Of a DNA stretch of 64,000 nt, positions 43,693 to 53,121 are shown in pieces (position 1 is the first letter of the stretch; the number at the start of each line of letters is the position of its first letter). Under the pieces are notes generated by a model. It was not told where the DNA came from, ran no database searches, and saw only the letters and a list, made by a program, of their open reading frames with translations. Source of the stretch: Burkholderia pyrrocinia (GTDB lineage: Bacteria; Pseudomonadota; Gammaproteobacteria; Burkholderiales; Burkholderiaceae); contig NZ_CP024903.1 of the NCBI RefSeq assembly GCF_003330765.1, forward strand, positions 186,001 to 250,000, in the 5' to 3' direction. Position numbers and translations under genes: made by a program.

Positions 43693-46140
43693 TTATGCGT
43701 CTCCCGCCGCCGGCATGTTCTGCACCACCAGCATCTGCGGGTTCGACAGCGTGATCCCCGCCGCGCGCAGCTTCTTCAGGATCTCGAACAGCAGATCGCT
43801 CTTCGTCGAACCCGCGATTCGCGGGCTCGACACGTAACCCGTCACGCTCAGCGTGATCCCTTCCGGCGTGAGCTGGCTGAACGTCACCGACGGCGCCGGC
43901 TTGTCGAGAATCGCCGAATGCGTTTGATACGCGTCGAGCAGCAGGTCGCGCACCTGCTCGGGATCGGTGTTCAGCGGGAACGTCAGCACCAGCGTCGCGA
44001 CGCCCTGCGTGCTGTTGCCCATCGTCACGTTGCGCAGGTTCTGCGAGATCAGTTGCGAGTTCGGCACGATCACGGTCGAGCGGTCGCTGAGCTGGATCTC
44101 GGTCGCGCGCACGTTGATGCGGCGGATGTCGCCTTCGACGCCCGCGATGCTGATCATGTCGCCCACCTTCACCGGACGCTCGGTCAGCAGGATCAGCCCC
44201 GACACGAAATTCTTCACGATCTCCTGCAGACCGAAGCCGATACCCACCGACAACGCACTGACGATCCACGCGAGGTTGTTCCACCTGACGCCGAGCAGCC
44301 CGAGCGTCATCAGGACGAGCAGCACGTAGCCGACGTTGGTGAACAACGTGATCAGCGACACGCGCATCCCCGTATCCATGCCGAGCGCGGGCATGAACTC
44401 GCCGTCCAGCCAGCGGCGCAGCGAGCGCAGCAGGTAGAAGCCGATCGCGAACCCGATCACGGCGTTCAGGATCCGGTCGGGCATGATGTTCAGGCTCTGC
44501 AGCCGCTGGCTGCCGATCATCGCGACCGCGCTGTCGAGCAGGTCGCCCGGCGTCGTGCCGAAGCCGCCCGTCAGCAGCGCGACGGCCGCGATCAGCATCA
44601 GCAGGCTCGTGCCGAAACCGGACAGGACCGTGCGGGCCTGGTCGAGGTGCCGGTCTTCGAGCGCGAACAGGTGCTTGATCTGCTGACCCGACGACAGGTT
44701 CGACGAGAACAGGCTTTCGCTCGCATCGCGCGTCAGCTGCGTCAGGATGTAGGTGCTGCACAGCACGATCTCGAACCACACGAGCTCGTAGGTGATGAAG
44801 CGCGCGACCGTGATGTAGCCGATCAGGAGTGCGATCAGCGACACGACGATCGCCAGCGTGACGCCGGCATGGATCAGCCCGGCGAGCGTCGAGCGCTGCT
44901 CGGGCGCCTCGCCGGCCGCCGCGAGCGCGGTGCGCGCACGGTTCGCGCGCAATATCGACGCGCCGACCGTCAGTGCGACGACGAGCGAGACGATGCCGCG
45001 GCCGAACAGCGTGACGGACAAGCTGGTATCGACGATCCGGTTGATCGATTCGAGCGTGCCGGACATCAGCAGCAGCGCGGCCAGCAGGCCGGGGAACGGC
45101 TTCATCGCGAGCGCGACGGGATCGGCCAGTGCCGGCAGGCGCCACGACGGATGCTTGGTGCAGAGCAGCGCGCGGCCGAGCCCGGCAATCAGCGCACAGG
45201 TCGCCGCGAGCTTCGCGAACTGGTCCCACAGATCGCTCAGCGCCGGGGTGAGTTCGTAATGACGCGCCAGCGCGAGATAGAGGATCTGGGCGGCGATGGC
45301 GGTGGTAAGAAACGTCGAGAACGCCGTCGACAGCGACAGCGCGCTGCGGCGCAGGCGGGTGGGCGGCAGGCGGTTCAGGCAGACCCACGCGAGCCCGCGC
45401 TCGACGAGCCGGCGGCCGCCGATCCACACCGCGAACGCGGCAATCAGCAGCAGCGTGGTGATCGCCCGTTGCCCGGGCACCCACGACGAGCGCAGCATGT
45501 CGCGCAGTTCGTCGTCGAAATCCTCGAGCCGCTGGATGTCGTCTGGCGGAAGATGGAACAGCGGCAGCCAGAACTGCGCGCTGAAGATGCTGCCCGAACG
45601 GAACGCGAGCTGGTTCTTCAGCAAGCCGCGATGCAGCTTCGCGAATTGTTCGGTCAGGTTCGCAAGATTGGTCTTCTGGTCGGTGGCCTGTTTCAGCGCC
45701 GCATCGATTTGCGTCTTGCGCGCGTTCAGCGTCGCCCGCTGCTGCGCGACGGCCGGCGTTTCCGGCGCGGCGCCCGCGGCAGGCGCCGGGCCGAGCACGT
45801 CGAGTTGCGCCTGGATCTGCGTGCGCTGCGGAACGAGTTCGCTCTGCAGTTTCGCGACATCGGAGCTCAGCTCCTGCGTCGCATCGCCGAGCGCGTCCAG
45901 CTCCTTGCTGTTGGACGCGGTCGAGGTCTGCTGCTTGATGCGGTCCTGTTCGACCTGCATCTGCTTGAGCTGTGCGATGGCGTCGTTCAGCGAGATGGTT
46001 GGGACGGACGCGCCGACGCCGCTCGCGCCCGGGGCGGAAGCGGCCGCCGGAAACGCCGACGCGGTCGCGATCGCCGCGAACTGCAGCAGCGCGATCAGCG
46101 CGATCCGGCGCGCATACGTGGATAGTCGTTGTATGGACAT
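43693..46140 (-). CDS. large MscS-family mechanosensitive channel
   Basis: An 815-aa envelope protein. It has a signal peptide (to about residue 30), a periplasmic region with coiled-coil heptads (about 45-190, NDAIAQLKQMQVEQDR), about ten to eleven membrane segments, and the MscS pore and beta domain near the C-terminus (RWNNLAWIVSALSVGIGFGLQEIVKNFVSG is the pore helix region). It resembles the YjeP/KefA-like long MscS proteins that release solutes on osmotic downshock. No partner gene is adjacent; amaB is convergent. Confidence 0.88.
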   Translation of the reverse strand: MSIQRLSTYARRIALIALLQFAAIATASAFPAAASAPGASGVGASVPTISLNDAIAQLKQMQVEQDRIKQQTSTASNSKELDALGDATQELSSDVAKLQSELVPQRTQIQAQLDVLGPAPAAGAAPETPAVAQQRATLNARKTQIDAALKQATDQKTNLANLTEQFAKLHRGLLKNQLAFRSGSIFSAQFWLPLFHLPPDDIQRLEDFDDELRDMLRSSWVPGQRAITTLLLIAAFAVWIGGRRLVERGLAWVCLNRLPPTRLRRSALSLSTAFSTFLTTAIAAQILYLALARHYELTPALSDLWDQFAKLAATCALIAGLGRALLCTKHPSWRLPALADPVALAMKPFPGLLAALLLMSGTLESINRIVDTSLSVTLFGRGIVSLVVALTVGASILRANRARTALAAAGEAPEQRSTLAGLIHAGVTLAIVVSLIALLIGYITVARFITYELVWFEIVLCSTYILTQLTRDASESLFSSNLSSGQQIKHLFALEDRHLDQARTVLSGFGTSLLMLIAAVALLTGGFGTTPGDLLDSAVAMIGSQRLQSLNIMPDRILNAVIGFAIGFYLLRSLRRWLDGEFMPALGMDTGMRVSLITLFTNVGYVLLVLMTLGLLGVRWNNLAWIVSALSVGIGFGLQEIVKNFVSGLILLTERPVKVGDMISIAGVEGDIRRINVRATEIQLSDRSTVIVPNSQLISQNLRNVTMGNSTQGVATLVLTFPLNTDPEQVRDLLLDAYQTHSAILDKPAPSVTFSQLTPEGITLSVTGYVSSPRIAGSTKSDLLFEILKKLRAAGITLSNPQMLVVQNMPAAGDA

Positions 46141-46587
46141 GGAATGCTTACGATTTGCCGACAGTGCCGGTTGCCGAAAGGCGTCCGGAAGCCGGTAGTT
46201 GGCCCGGTAGCATGTTACCGGGGCGCGGAAGGCGTGGTTGTACCGATTGCGTGCCCCGTTCGCGGCGACTCCGGCAGTGCGTGCCGGCGCGAAACGGCGC
46301 GTGAGGCCCGTACCGTCGGGCCGGCATCGGCCGTGCGCGACGCGGGCGGCGCCGGATCGCCGTTCTGACGCGTTTTCCCGTAGCCGACAGAAGGTTACGC
46401 AATTTACACATTATCCGGCGCGAAAACGGCTGCCCGAATCGGTTCGGTGCCTGCAATGCGGCCGGACCGCTGGCGCGCACGTGCGCAGGACGAACGTGCC
46501 GGTACAATGCAGCGATTCGCCCGATGGCGGCTCGACGGTCGCCGGACAACAACACACAACACGACACGATCAGGAGACGCGCCCAAG
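46141..46587. other. 447-bp intergenic region, no gene seen
   Basis: It lies between the divergent MscS and MFS genes and must hold both promoters. An AT-richer patch at 46395-46415 (TTACGCAATTTACACATTAT) may be one of them, but I cannot assign boxes. A CAGGAGACG ribosome site for the MFS gene is at 46571-46579. Confidence 0.5.
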
Positions 46588-48006
46588 ATGGCCTCAACGG
46601 ACAGCCTTCCGCTGGCACCTGCCCAATCCCCATCCGTCGACCCCGGCTCCATCTCGGCCCGCCTCGACCGCCTGCCACCCACCCGCACCGTCTGGAAGCT
46701 CGTCATACTGCTGAGCCTCGGCTTTTTCTTCGAACTCTACGATCTGCTGTACAGCGGCTACGTCGCGCCCGGCCTCGTGAAAAGCGGCATCCTTTCGGCG
46801 ACGACACACGGCCTGTTCGGCACCACGGGCGTTGCGAGCTTCATCGCCGCGCTGTTCTCCGGGCTTTTCATCGGCACGATCGCATGCGGCTTCCTCGCCG
46901 ACCGCTTCGGCCGCCGCGCGATCTTCACGTGGTCGCTGCTGTGGTACACGGCCGCCAACGTCGTGATGGCGTTCCAGGACACCGCGGCCGGGCTGAACTT
47001 CTGGCGCTTCGTCGTCGGTCTCGGCCTCGGTGTCGAGATGGTGACGATCGGCACGTACATCTCCGAACTCGTGCCGAAGCAGATCCGCGGCCGCGCCTTC
47101 GCGTGCGAGCAGGCGGTCGGATTCGTCGCGGTGCCGGTGGTCGCGTTCCTGGCTTACCTGCTCGTGCCGCACGCGCCGTTCGGCCTCGACGGCTGGCGCT
47201 GGGTGGTACTGATCGGCGCGCACGGCGCGCTCTTCGTGTGGTGGATTCGCCGCGAACTGCCGGAAAGCCCGCGCTGGCTCGCGCAGCAGGGCCGAGTCGA
47301 CGAAGCCGACCGCATCATGCGGGCACTCGAGGCGAAGGTCGAAGCCGAATACGGGCGGCCGTTGCCGCCGCCCGCGCCGGCCGAGCCCGTGCCGCCGCGC
47401 GGCAGCTTCCGCGACATGTGGGTGCCGCCGTATCGCAAGCGCACGATCATGATGACGATCTTCAACGTGTTCCAGACGGTCGGCTTCTACGGCTTCGCGA
47501 ACTGGGTGCCGACGCTGCTGATCAAGCAGGGCATCACGATCACGTCGAGCCTGATGTATTCGAGCGTGATCGCACTCGCGGCGCCGATCGGCCCGCTGAT
47601 CGGCCTCGTGATCGCCGACCGCTTCGAGCGCAAGTCGGTGATCGTCGCGATGGCGGCGGCGATCGTCGTCTGCGGGCTGCTGTTCAGCCAGACGACGGTG
47701 GGCGCATTCCTGATCGTGCTCGGCATCGGCCTCACGCTCGCGAGCAACATCATGTCGTACAGCTTCCACGCGTATCAGGCCGAGCTGTTCCCGACGTCGA
47801 TCCGCGCACGGGCAGTCGGCTTCGTCTATTCATGGAGCCGCTTCTCGGCGATCTTCTCGTCGTTCGCGATCGCCGCGGTGCTCAAGGGCTTCGGCACCTT
47901 CGGCGTGTTCGCGTTCATCGCGGGCGCGATGGCGATCGTGATGGCCGCGATCGGGCTCATGGGGCCGCGCACGAAGGGCATCGCGCTTGAAACCATCTCC
48001 AGGTAA
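46588..48006 (+). CDS. MFS transporter (sugar porter/aromatic acid type)
   Basis: A 472-aa carrier with 12 helices and a long charged central loop (about 225-265, with PPPAPAEPVPP). Motifs are LGFFFELYDLLYSG in helix 1, FLADRFGRRAIF (motif A), LPESPRWL after helix 6, and AYQAELFPTSIRARAVGF in the second half. These resemble niacin/aromatic-acid porters (NiaP-like), but the substrate is not certain. ATG 46588 is preferred over upstream in-frame codons because of CAGGAGACG. It is not in an operon. Confidence 0.82.
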   Translation: MASTDSLPLAPAQSPSVDPGSISARLDRLPPTRTVWKLVILLSLGFFFELYDLLYSGYVAPGLVKSGILSATTHGLFGTTGVASFIAALFSGLFIGTIACGFLADRFGRRAIFTWSLLWYTAANVVMAFQDTAAGLNFWRFVVGLGLGVEMVTIGTYISELVPKQIRGRAFACEQAVGFVAVPVVAFLAYLLVPHAPFGLDGWRWVVLIGAHGALFVWWIRRELPESPRWLAQQGRVDEADRIMRALEAKVEAEYGRPLPPPAPAEPVPPRGSFRDMWVPPYRKRTIMMTIFNVFQTVGFYGFANWVPTLLIKQGITITSSLMYSSVIALAAPIGPLIGLVIADRFERKSVIVAMAAAIVVCGLLFSQTTVGAFLIVLGIGLTLASNIMSYSFHAYQAELFPTSIRARAVGFVYSWSRFSAIFSSFAIAAVLKGFGTFGVFAFIAGAMAIVMAAIGLMGPRTKGIALETISR

Positions 48007-48072
48007 TCAACGGCTGTACACGCGTGTCGCGCGGTTCCCGCGGCACGCGGGCGACGCGATTCCATTGGACAA

Positions 48073-48111
48073 GCTGCATCGAAAATGATTTGGCATACGA
48101 ATCGATGCAGC
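48073..48111. repeat. 10-bp perfect inverted repeat in a 485-bp gene-free gap
   Basis: GCTGCATCGA (48073-48082) and TCGATGCAGC (48102-48111), 19 nt apart, followed closely by TGTAC/GTACA (48125-48139). It lies about 70 bp after the MFS stop and 380 bp before the L,D-transpeptidase start. There is no T-tract, so it is not a clear terminator. I see no gene in 48007-48491. Confidence 0.5.
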
Positions 48112-48491
48112 GAAGCCATCGCACTGTACGGGAAGTACAAGCCCAGGTTCACCGTCCGGGCACATGCCCTGAAATGCGCAACACACGAGGCTGCCACGCA
48201 GCACCAAAGCGAGCGGCAACGAGTTGAAACAAAGCGTGACGAAGCGCAAGTCCGCCGTGAAGCCGCGACTTTCTCCGCTGCCGATTCTTGTGCGGACGGG
48301 TAAAATGGAGGGCCTGACGACTCATTAGCCGCCATCGAACCGCACGCGTTGCATCAGCGAACGGCTTCGCCGCGAAGGGGCGTCGGCGCCGGGCGCACAC
48401 GAAGCGCCGGATGTGTCGATGGCTCGCGCGGAAGATGCGCCGTTCGCAACAGCAACATGCGGCGGCCGGATCGGCCGATGGCTTCGAACGT

Positions 48492-49715
48492 ATGACGCTT
48501 TCCAATTTGACGCGGCGATTTGCGAAGCCGCGTTGCCGTACCCGCGCAATCGCCGCGTATGTGTGGCTGGCTGCCGCACTGCCGATTGCCGTTCTTGCCG
48601 AGCGGCCTGCCTTTGCCGCGTCCGACGTACCGTCGTCAGCTGCTATGTCATCCTCATCAGTTGCGTCGCCCGCGTCGGCGGCTTCCCGCGCGCATCCGGC
48701 CTCGTCTGCGCATGCGTCGTCGGGGGCATCGGCCGCGCAGCCCGCGCCCGCGGCGTCGCACGTGCATCATGCCGACCCTGCCAGCGCGGCATCGGGCGCA
48801 TCGGCGGCTTCTGCCGCATCCGCAGCATCCACCGCATCGCCTGCGTCGGCCGCTTCCGCGACGCCGGCAAGCGAGGCAGCGCCGCCGCCTCCGCCCACCC
48901 CGCCGCGCCGCCATCCGCCGCTGTCCGCCGAAGACGCGAAGAACGCAACGGCACGCGCGATCGACATGCGCAAGCGCTTCGCGCAGGAAGTCACGCGGCG
49001 CCTGAACGTGCCCGCGAGCGAGCAGCACGCATACGGCGAGCGGCTCCAGAAGGCGCTCGCCGATGCGGACCTCGGCGACCTGGCCGGCGAGTACGTCGCG
49101 ATGGTCGACCGCACGCCGAACGTGCAGGCGCTCTTCATCTACTTTCGCGCCACGCCGGCCAATGCGTGGCTGATGGTCGGCGCATCGCCGGTCGCCACCG
49201 GGCTGCCGGGCAAGTACGATCACTTCCTGACACCGCTCGGCGTATTCCATCACACGCCCGACAACATGGATTTCCGCGCGGAAGGCACGACCAACGAGAA
49301 CGGCATTCGCGGCTACGGCCGCCGCGACATGCGCATCTACGACTTCGGCTGGGTGGACGGCGAGCGCGGCTGGGGCAAGGGCGGCGTATCGCCGATGCGC
49401 TTCCAGATGCATGCGACCGACCCCGATCGCCTCGAACCGCTGCTCGGCATCCGGCACTCGAAAGGGTGCGTGCGGATACCGGCGTCGCTGAACACGTTCT
49501 TCGACCGGCACGGCCTGCTCGACGATGATTACCAGGCGCGTGTCGAGGACGGCAAGTCGTTCTGGGTGCTGCATCCGGGACGCGACATCACGCCGATCGC
49601 CGGACGCTATCTGGTCGTGATCGACAGCGCGCGCAAGACGCGGCCGGGATGGTCGCCGCTGCCGGGGCACAAGGCCTGGTCGAAGCTGCCGAAGGGCGGC
49701 GATACGGCGGACTGA
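48492..49715 (+). CDS. L,D-transpeptidase (YkuD domain) with low-complexity linker
   Basis: A 407-aa exported protein. Signal region at residues 20-45 (AYVWLAAALPIAVLA, then AFA). Residues about 45-145 are almost only Ala, Ser and Pro, a flexible linker or wall spacer. The catalytic YkuD domain follows, with the active-site motif HSKGCVR and Cys326; the SxGCVR form is seen in YcbB-type enzymes. It would form 3-3 crosslinks or attach proteins to peptidoglycan in the periplasm. ATG 48492 fits the signal peptide; longer starts do not. Confidence 0.82.
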   Translation: MTLSNLTRRFAKPRCRTRAIAAYVWLAAALPIAVLAERPAFAASDVPSSAAMSSSSVASPASAASRAHPASSAHASSGASAAQPAPAASHVHHADPASAASGASAASAASAASTASPASAASATPASEAAPPPPPTPPRRHPPLSAEDAKNATARAIDMRKRFAQEVTRRLNVPASEQHAYGERLQKALADADLGDLAGEYVAMVDRTPNVQALFIYFRATPANAWLMVGASPVATGLPGKYDHFLTPLGVFHHTPDNMDFRAEGTTNENGIRGYGRRDMRIYDFGWVDGERGWGKGGVSPMRFQMHATDPDRLEPLLGIRHSKGCVRIPASLNTFFDRHGLLDDDYQARVEDGKSFWVLHPGRDITPIAGRYLVVIDSARKTRPGWSPLPGHKAWSKLPKGGDTAD

Positions 49716-49908
49716 CGGCTGATGCGGTGAACGCGGCAGCGGCGGGGCGCGTCAACCCGCCGCTTCGCTGCTCATTAGAACAAGAATAAATCCGTTTTAT
49801 CGACACATAAGAAAAGCAAACTTTTATTATCCGATCCGGGTTCGTATAGTCGAGTCCAGTTTCGCGGAACCCTGCCGCGCCTGGACCACCACCGATCACA
49901 CGACCCGC

Positions 49909-51021
49909 ATGAAAACTCTCTACAAGCTCGCTCCGCTCGCGATGCTCGGCGCCTTCGCGACCCATGCCGGTGCGCAAAGCAGCATCACGCTGTACGGTCT
50001 CATCTCGGCCGGCGTCGGGTTCGCGACCAACCAGGGCGGCAAGAACGCCTGGCAGGCGCTGTCCGGCACGAACCAGAACCCGCGCTGGGGGCTGAAGGGC
50101 AAGGAGGATCTCGGGCAGGGGCTGTCCGCGATCTTCCAGCTCGAGAACGGCTTCAACGTGATGACGGGCACGGCCGCGCAGAACGGCCGCGAGTTCGGGC
50201 GCATGGCTTACATCGGCCTCGCCGACCGCACCTACGGCTCGCTGACGTTCGGCCGCCAGTACGACGCGATCCACGACTACATCGGGCCCGTGATCATCGC
50301 GAGCAACGGCGTGAACATCGGCGACAACGACAACGGCTACAACGACATCCGCGTGCAGAATTCGGTGAAGTACGTGAGCCCCGTCTACTACGGCCTGAAG
50401 TTCACCGCGCTGTACGGCTTCAGCAACGCGACGGGCTTCGCGAACAACAGCGCATACAGCTTCGGACTCGGCTACGAGCAGGGCCCGCTGCGCTGGAGCG
50501 CGGTCTACGCGCAGTACAACCATCCGTACAGCGGCACGAACCAGGACGGCGCGATCGCGAACGACTATGCGTCGCCGCTGCTGATTTTCAGCAAGAGCGC
50601 GATGTCGCCGGCGGCGTACGCGAGCCGGCAGCGGATCGCGGGCACCGGTGGGTTCTACACGATCGGCCACGCGCAGTTCGCGGCGATGTTTACCGACGTG
50701 CGCTACGATTACCTCGACAATTCGCATCTGCACCTGCAGAACATCGGCGTGAACGTCGTCTACACGATGACGCCGCAGCTCTTTCTCGGCGCGGCGTATG
50801 CGTTCACGAACGGCAAGTACGACGTGATCGACAAGCGTCCGAAATGGCACCAGGTGAACCTGCAGGCCGATTACTTCCTGTCGAAACGCACCGACGTCGC
50901 GCTGACGGTGATTGCGCAGCAGGCGGCCGGCGACGCGGACCATGCGCAGATCTTCGCGTACGCGCGCTCGACCAGCACGCGCCAGATGATGGCGACGCTT
51001 GGCGTCCGGCACGTTTTCTGA
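49909..51021 (+). CDS. outer-membrane porin, OmpC-type
   Basis: A 370-aa precursor: signal peptide cut after AGA (MKTLYKLAPLAMLGAFATHAGA), then a typical beta-proteobacterial porin start QSSITLYGLISAGV. Amphipathic strands, FGRQYDAIHDY in the constriction region, and a terminal aromatic (RHVF) for outer-membrane insertion are present. The 193 bp before it are AT-rich (49780-49840) and probably hold its promoter. It begins a module with a periplasmic nucleoside hydrolase 10 bp later, so it may admit nucleosides. Confidence 0.92.
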   Translation: MKTLYKLAPLAMLGAFATHAGAQSSITLYGLISAGVGFATNQGGKNAWQALSGTNQNPRWGLKGKEDLGQGLSAIFQLENGFNVMTGTAAQNGREFGRMAYIGLADRTYGSLTFGRQYDAIHDYIGPVIIASNGVNIGDNDNGYNDIRVQNSVKYVSPVYYGLKFTALYGFSNATGFANNSAYSFGLGYEQGPLRWSAVYAQYNHPYSGTNQDGAIANDYASPLLIFSKSAMSPAAYASRQRIAGTGGFYTIGHAQFAAMFTDVRYDYLDNSHLHLQNIGVNVVYTMTPQLFLGAAYAFTNGKYDVIDKRPKWHQVNLQADYFLSKRTDVALTVIAQQAAGDADHAQIFAYARSTSTRQMMATLGVRHVF

Positions 51022-51031
51022 GTCCCCGACC

Positions 51032-52081
51032 ATGACCCATCCGATCGCATCCCGCCGCAGCTTCCTGAAACTGTCCGCCGCGCTGGCCGGCACCGCGCTG
51101 CTGCCCGAAACGGGCGCGTTCGCCGCCGGCGACGCCGCGCGCCGCACGGTGATCATCGATACCGATCCGGGGCAGGACGACGCCATCGCGATCCTGTTCG
51201 CGCTGGGCGCGCAGGACCGGCTCGACGTCCGCGCGCTGACCGCCGTCGCGGGCAACGTGCCGCTCGACCTGACCGAACGCAATGCGCGGATCATCCGCGA
51301 CTGGGCCGGCCGCACGAAGACGCTGCCTGTCCATGCGGGTTGCCCGCGTCCGCTCGTGCGCGAACTCGTGACGGCCGCGAACGTGCATGGCAAGACGGGG
51401 CTCGAAGGCGTCGAACTGCACGAGCCGCGCGCGCCGCTTGCGACCGGCCACGCGGTGTCGTACCTCGTCGATACGCTGAGCCGCGCGGCGCCGAACAGCG
51501 TGACGCTGTGCGCGCTCGGCCCGCTGACGAACATCGCGACCGCGCTGGTCGAAGCACCGCAGATTCGCGGCGCACTGCGCGAAATCGTGCTGATGGGCGG
51601 CGCGTTCTTCGAACGCGGCAACATCACGCCGGCCGCCGAGTTCAACATCTACGTCGATCCGCAGGCGGCCGACATGGTGTTCGGCAGCGGCGTGCCGATC
51701 GTCGTGTTGCCGCGCGACGTCGCGGTGAAGGCGCCGATCACGCCGGCGCGTGTCGCGCCGTTCCGCGCGCTCGGCAACCGCTGCGGCGCGATCGTCGCGG
51801 ACATCATGACGGCGGAGCTGGCGTACAACAAGAAGCGGCGCGGCGTCGACGACGGGCCGATGTACGACCCGACCGCGGTCGGCTATCTCGTCGATCCGAC
51901 GATGTTCGGCGGACGCAAGGTGAACGTCGTGGTCGAGACGACCGGGCAGTGGACGCTCGGCGAGACCATCGTCGACTGGAACGGGCGCAGCGGCCGCGCG
52001 GCGAACGCGACGTGGATCAATGAGGTCGACGCGGACCGCTTCTACGCGACGCTCGTCGAGCGCATCGCGAAGCTGCCCTGA
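51032..52081 (+). CDS. Tat-exported nucleoside hydrolase
   Basis: A 349-aa calcium-dependent ribohydrolase of the IUNH family. The twin-arginine signal is SRRSFLKLSAALAG, cut near GAFAAG. The metal site DTDPGQDDAIA follows at about residue 41, with further motifs GPLTNIATAL, MGGAFFERGNITPAAEFN and DGPMYDPTAVG. It splits nucleosides into base and ribose; export points to periplasmic action. It is 10 bp after the porin gene and likely cotranscribed. Confidence 0.9.
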   Translation: MTHPIASRRSFLKLSAALAGTALLPETGAFAAGDAARRTVIIDTDPGQDDAIAILFALGAQDRLDVRALTAVAGNVPLDLTERNARIIRDWAGRTKTLPVHAGCPRPLVRELVTAANVHGKTGLEGVELHEPRAPLATGHAVSYLVDTLSRAAPNSVTLCALGPLTNIATALVEAPQIRGALREIVLMGGAFFERGNITPAAEFNIYVDPQAADMVFGSGVPIVVLPRDVAVKAPITPARVAPFRALGNRCGAIVADIMTAELAYNKKRRGVDDGPMYDPTAVGYLVDPTMFGGRKVNVVVETTGQWTLGETIVDWNGRSGRAANATWINEVDADRFYATLVERIAKLP

Positions 52082-52115
52082 ACGCGGGCCGTCGCACGGC
52101 GAACGGAATCAGGAA

Positions 52116-53027
52116 TCAGATGTGCTTCGCAATCCACTCGCGGCAGGCGCGCACGTGCGGGCCGCGATCGTCGCCGGCGAGCGAAATCAGCGAGATCGCG
52201 CGGGTGACGCGCGGTTTGTCGACGCGCAGCGCGACGAGTTCGGGATCGTGCAGATGCATCGTGTAGAGGCTCGGCAGTACGGCGGTCGCGAGGCCGTTGC
52301 GCGCGAGCGCGTAGAGCGGCTCGGTGTATTCCATCCGGTACGTGACGTTCAGGCGCAGCTTTCCGGCGCCGCCGGTGCGATGCAGCGATTCGCTGACGCT
52401 GCCGCGCACGAACACGGCCAGCTCGCGATCGACGAGTTTCGCCCACGTGACGCTCTTCGCACGGGCGAGCGGATCGTCGTGCCGCACGACGATCACGATC
52501 TCGTCCTCGAAGAGTTGCTGGTAGCGCAGCGTGCCGTCGTCGCTGTCCGGTTCGCGCACGCCGATGCCGAGATCCGCGACGCTGTCGCGCACGGCTTCGA
52601 CGAGCGCGCTGTTCGGCAGGTCGGTGAGCGTGAAGCGCAGCGTCGGGTGCGTGCCGCGCAGTGCGTTGAGCGCGGGCAGCAGACGGCCCGCGACCGACGG
52701 GATGAACGCGATCCGCACGGTCTGGATGCGTTCGCCGATGAGCCGAGTCATGTCGTCGAACGTGCCGCGCGCCTGGTTGAGCAGCCGTTCGGCGAGCGGC
52801 AGCACGGCTTCGCCGGCGGACGTCAGCGTGAGCCGGTGCGCGGAACGTGCGAACAGGCGCCCGCCGAGCAGGAACTCGATCTGGCGGATCGACGCGGTGA
52901 GCGCGGGCTGCGTGAGCGACAGCGCCTGCGCGGCCTGCGTGAAGCTGCGTGCATGGGCGAGCACGACGAAGTGCTGGACCTGCCGCAGCGTGAGCGCGGG
53001 CAGCAGCGACGAGCGGTCGGACGACAT
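52116..53027 (-). CDS. LysR-type regulator of the purine module
   Basis: A 303-aa LysR protein with HTH at RSFTQAAQALSLTQPALTASIRQIE (about 30-55) and a type 2 periplasmic-binding sensor domain from VRIAFIPSVAG on. It is divergent from the purine permease gene (94-bp gap) and convergent with the nucleoside hydrolase gene (34-bp gap), so purines or nucleosides are likely inducers. The start at 53027 is chosen as MSSDRSSLLPALTLRQV; upstream residues do not look like LysR. Confidence 0.85.
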   Translation of the reverse strand: MSSDRSSLLPALTLRQVQHFVVLAHARSFTQAAQALSLTQPALTASIRQIEFLLGGRLFARSAHRLTLTSAGEAVLPLAERLLNQARGTFDDMTRLIGERIQTVRIAFIPSVAGRLLPALNALRGTHPTLRFTLTDLPNSALVEAVRDSVADLGIGVREPDSDDGTLRYQQLFEDEIVIVVRHDDPLARAKSVTWAKLVDRELAVFVRGSVSESLHRTGGAGKLRLNVTYRMEYTEPLYALARNGLATAVLPSLYTMHLHDPELVALRVDKPRVTRAISLISLAGDDRGPHVRACREWIAKHI

Positions 53028-53121
53028 CGGGCAATAACGGTCGGAGTGCGGTACGCGGCAGTATAAGACCGCGCCGCGCGTACCGACACAGGACAATATT
53101 CGGAATCACAGGAGAACCACC

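Noticed and set aside
46447..46587. N-terminal extension of the MFS carrier
   Set aside because: Extra residues are unlike MFS N-termini; ATG 46588 is preceded by CAGGAGACG.
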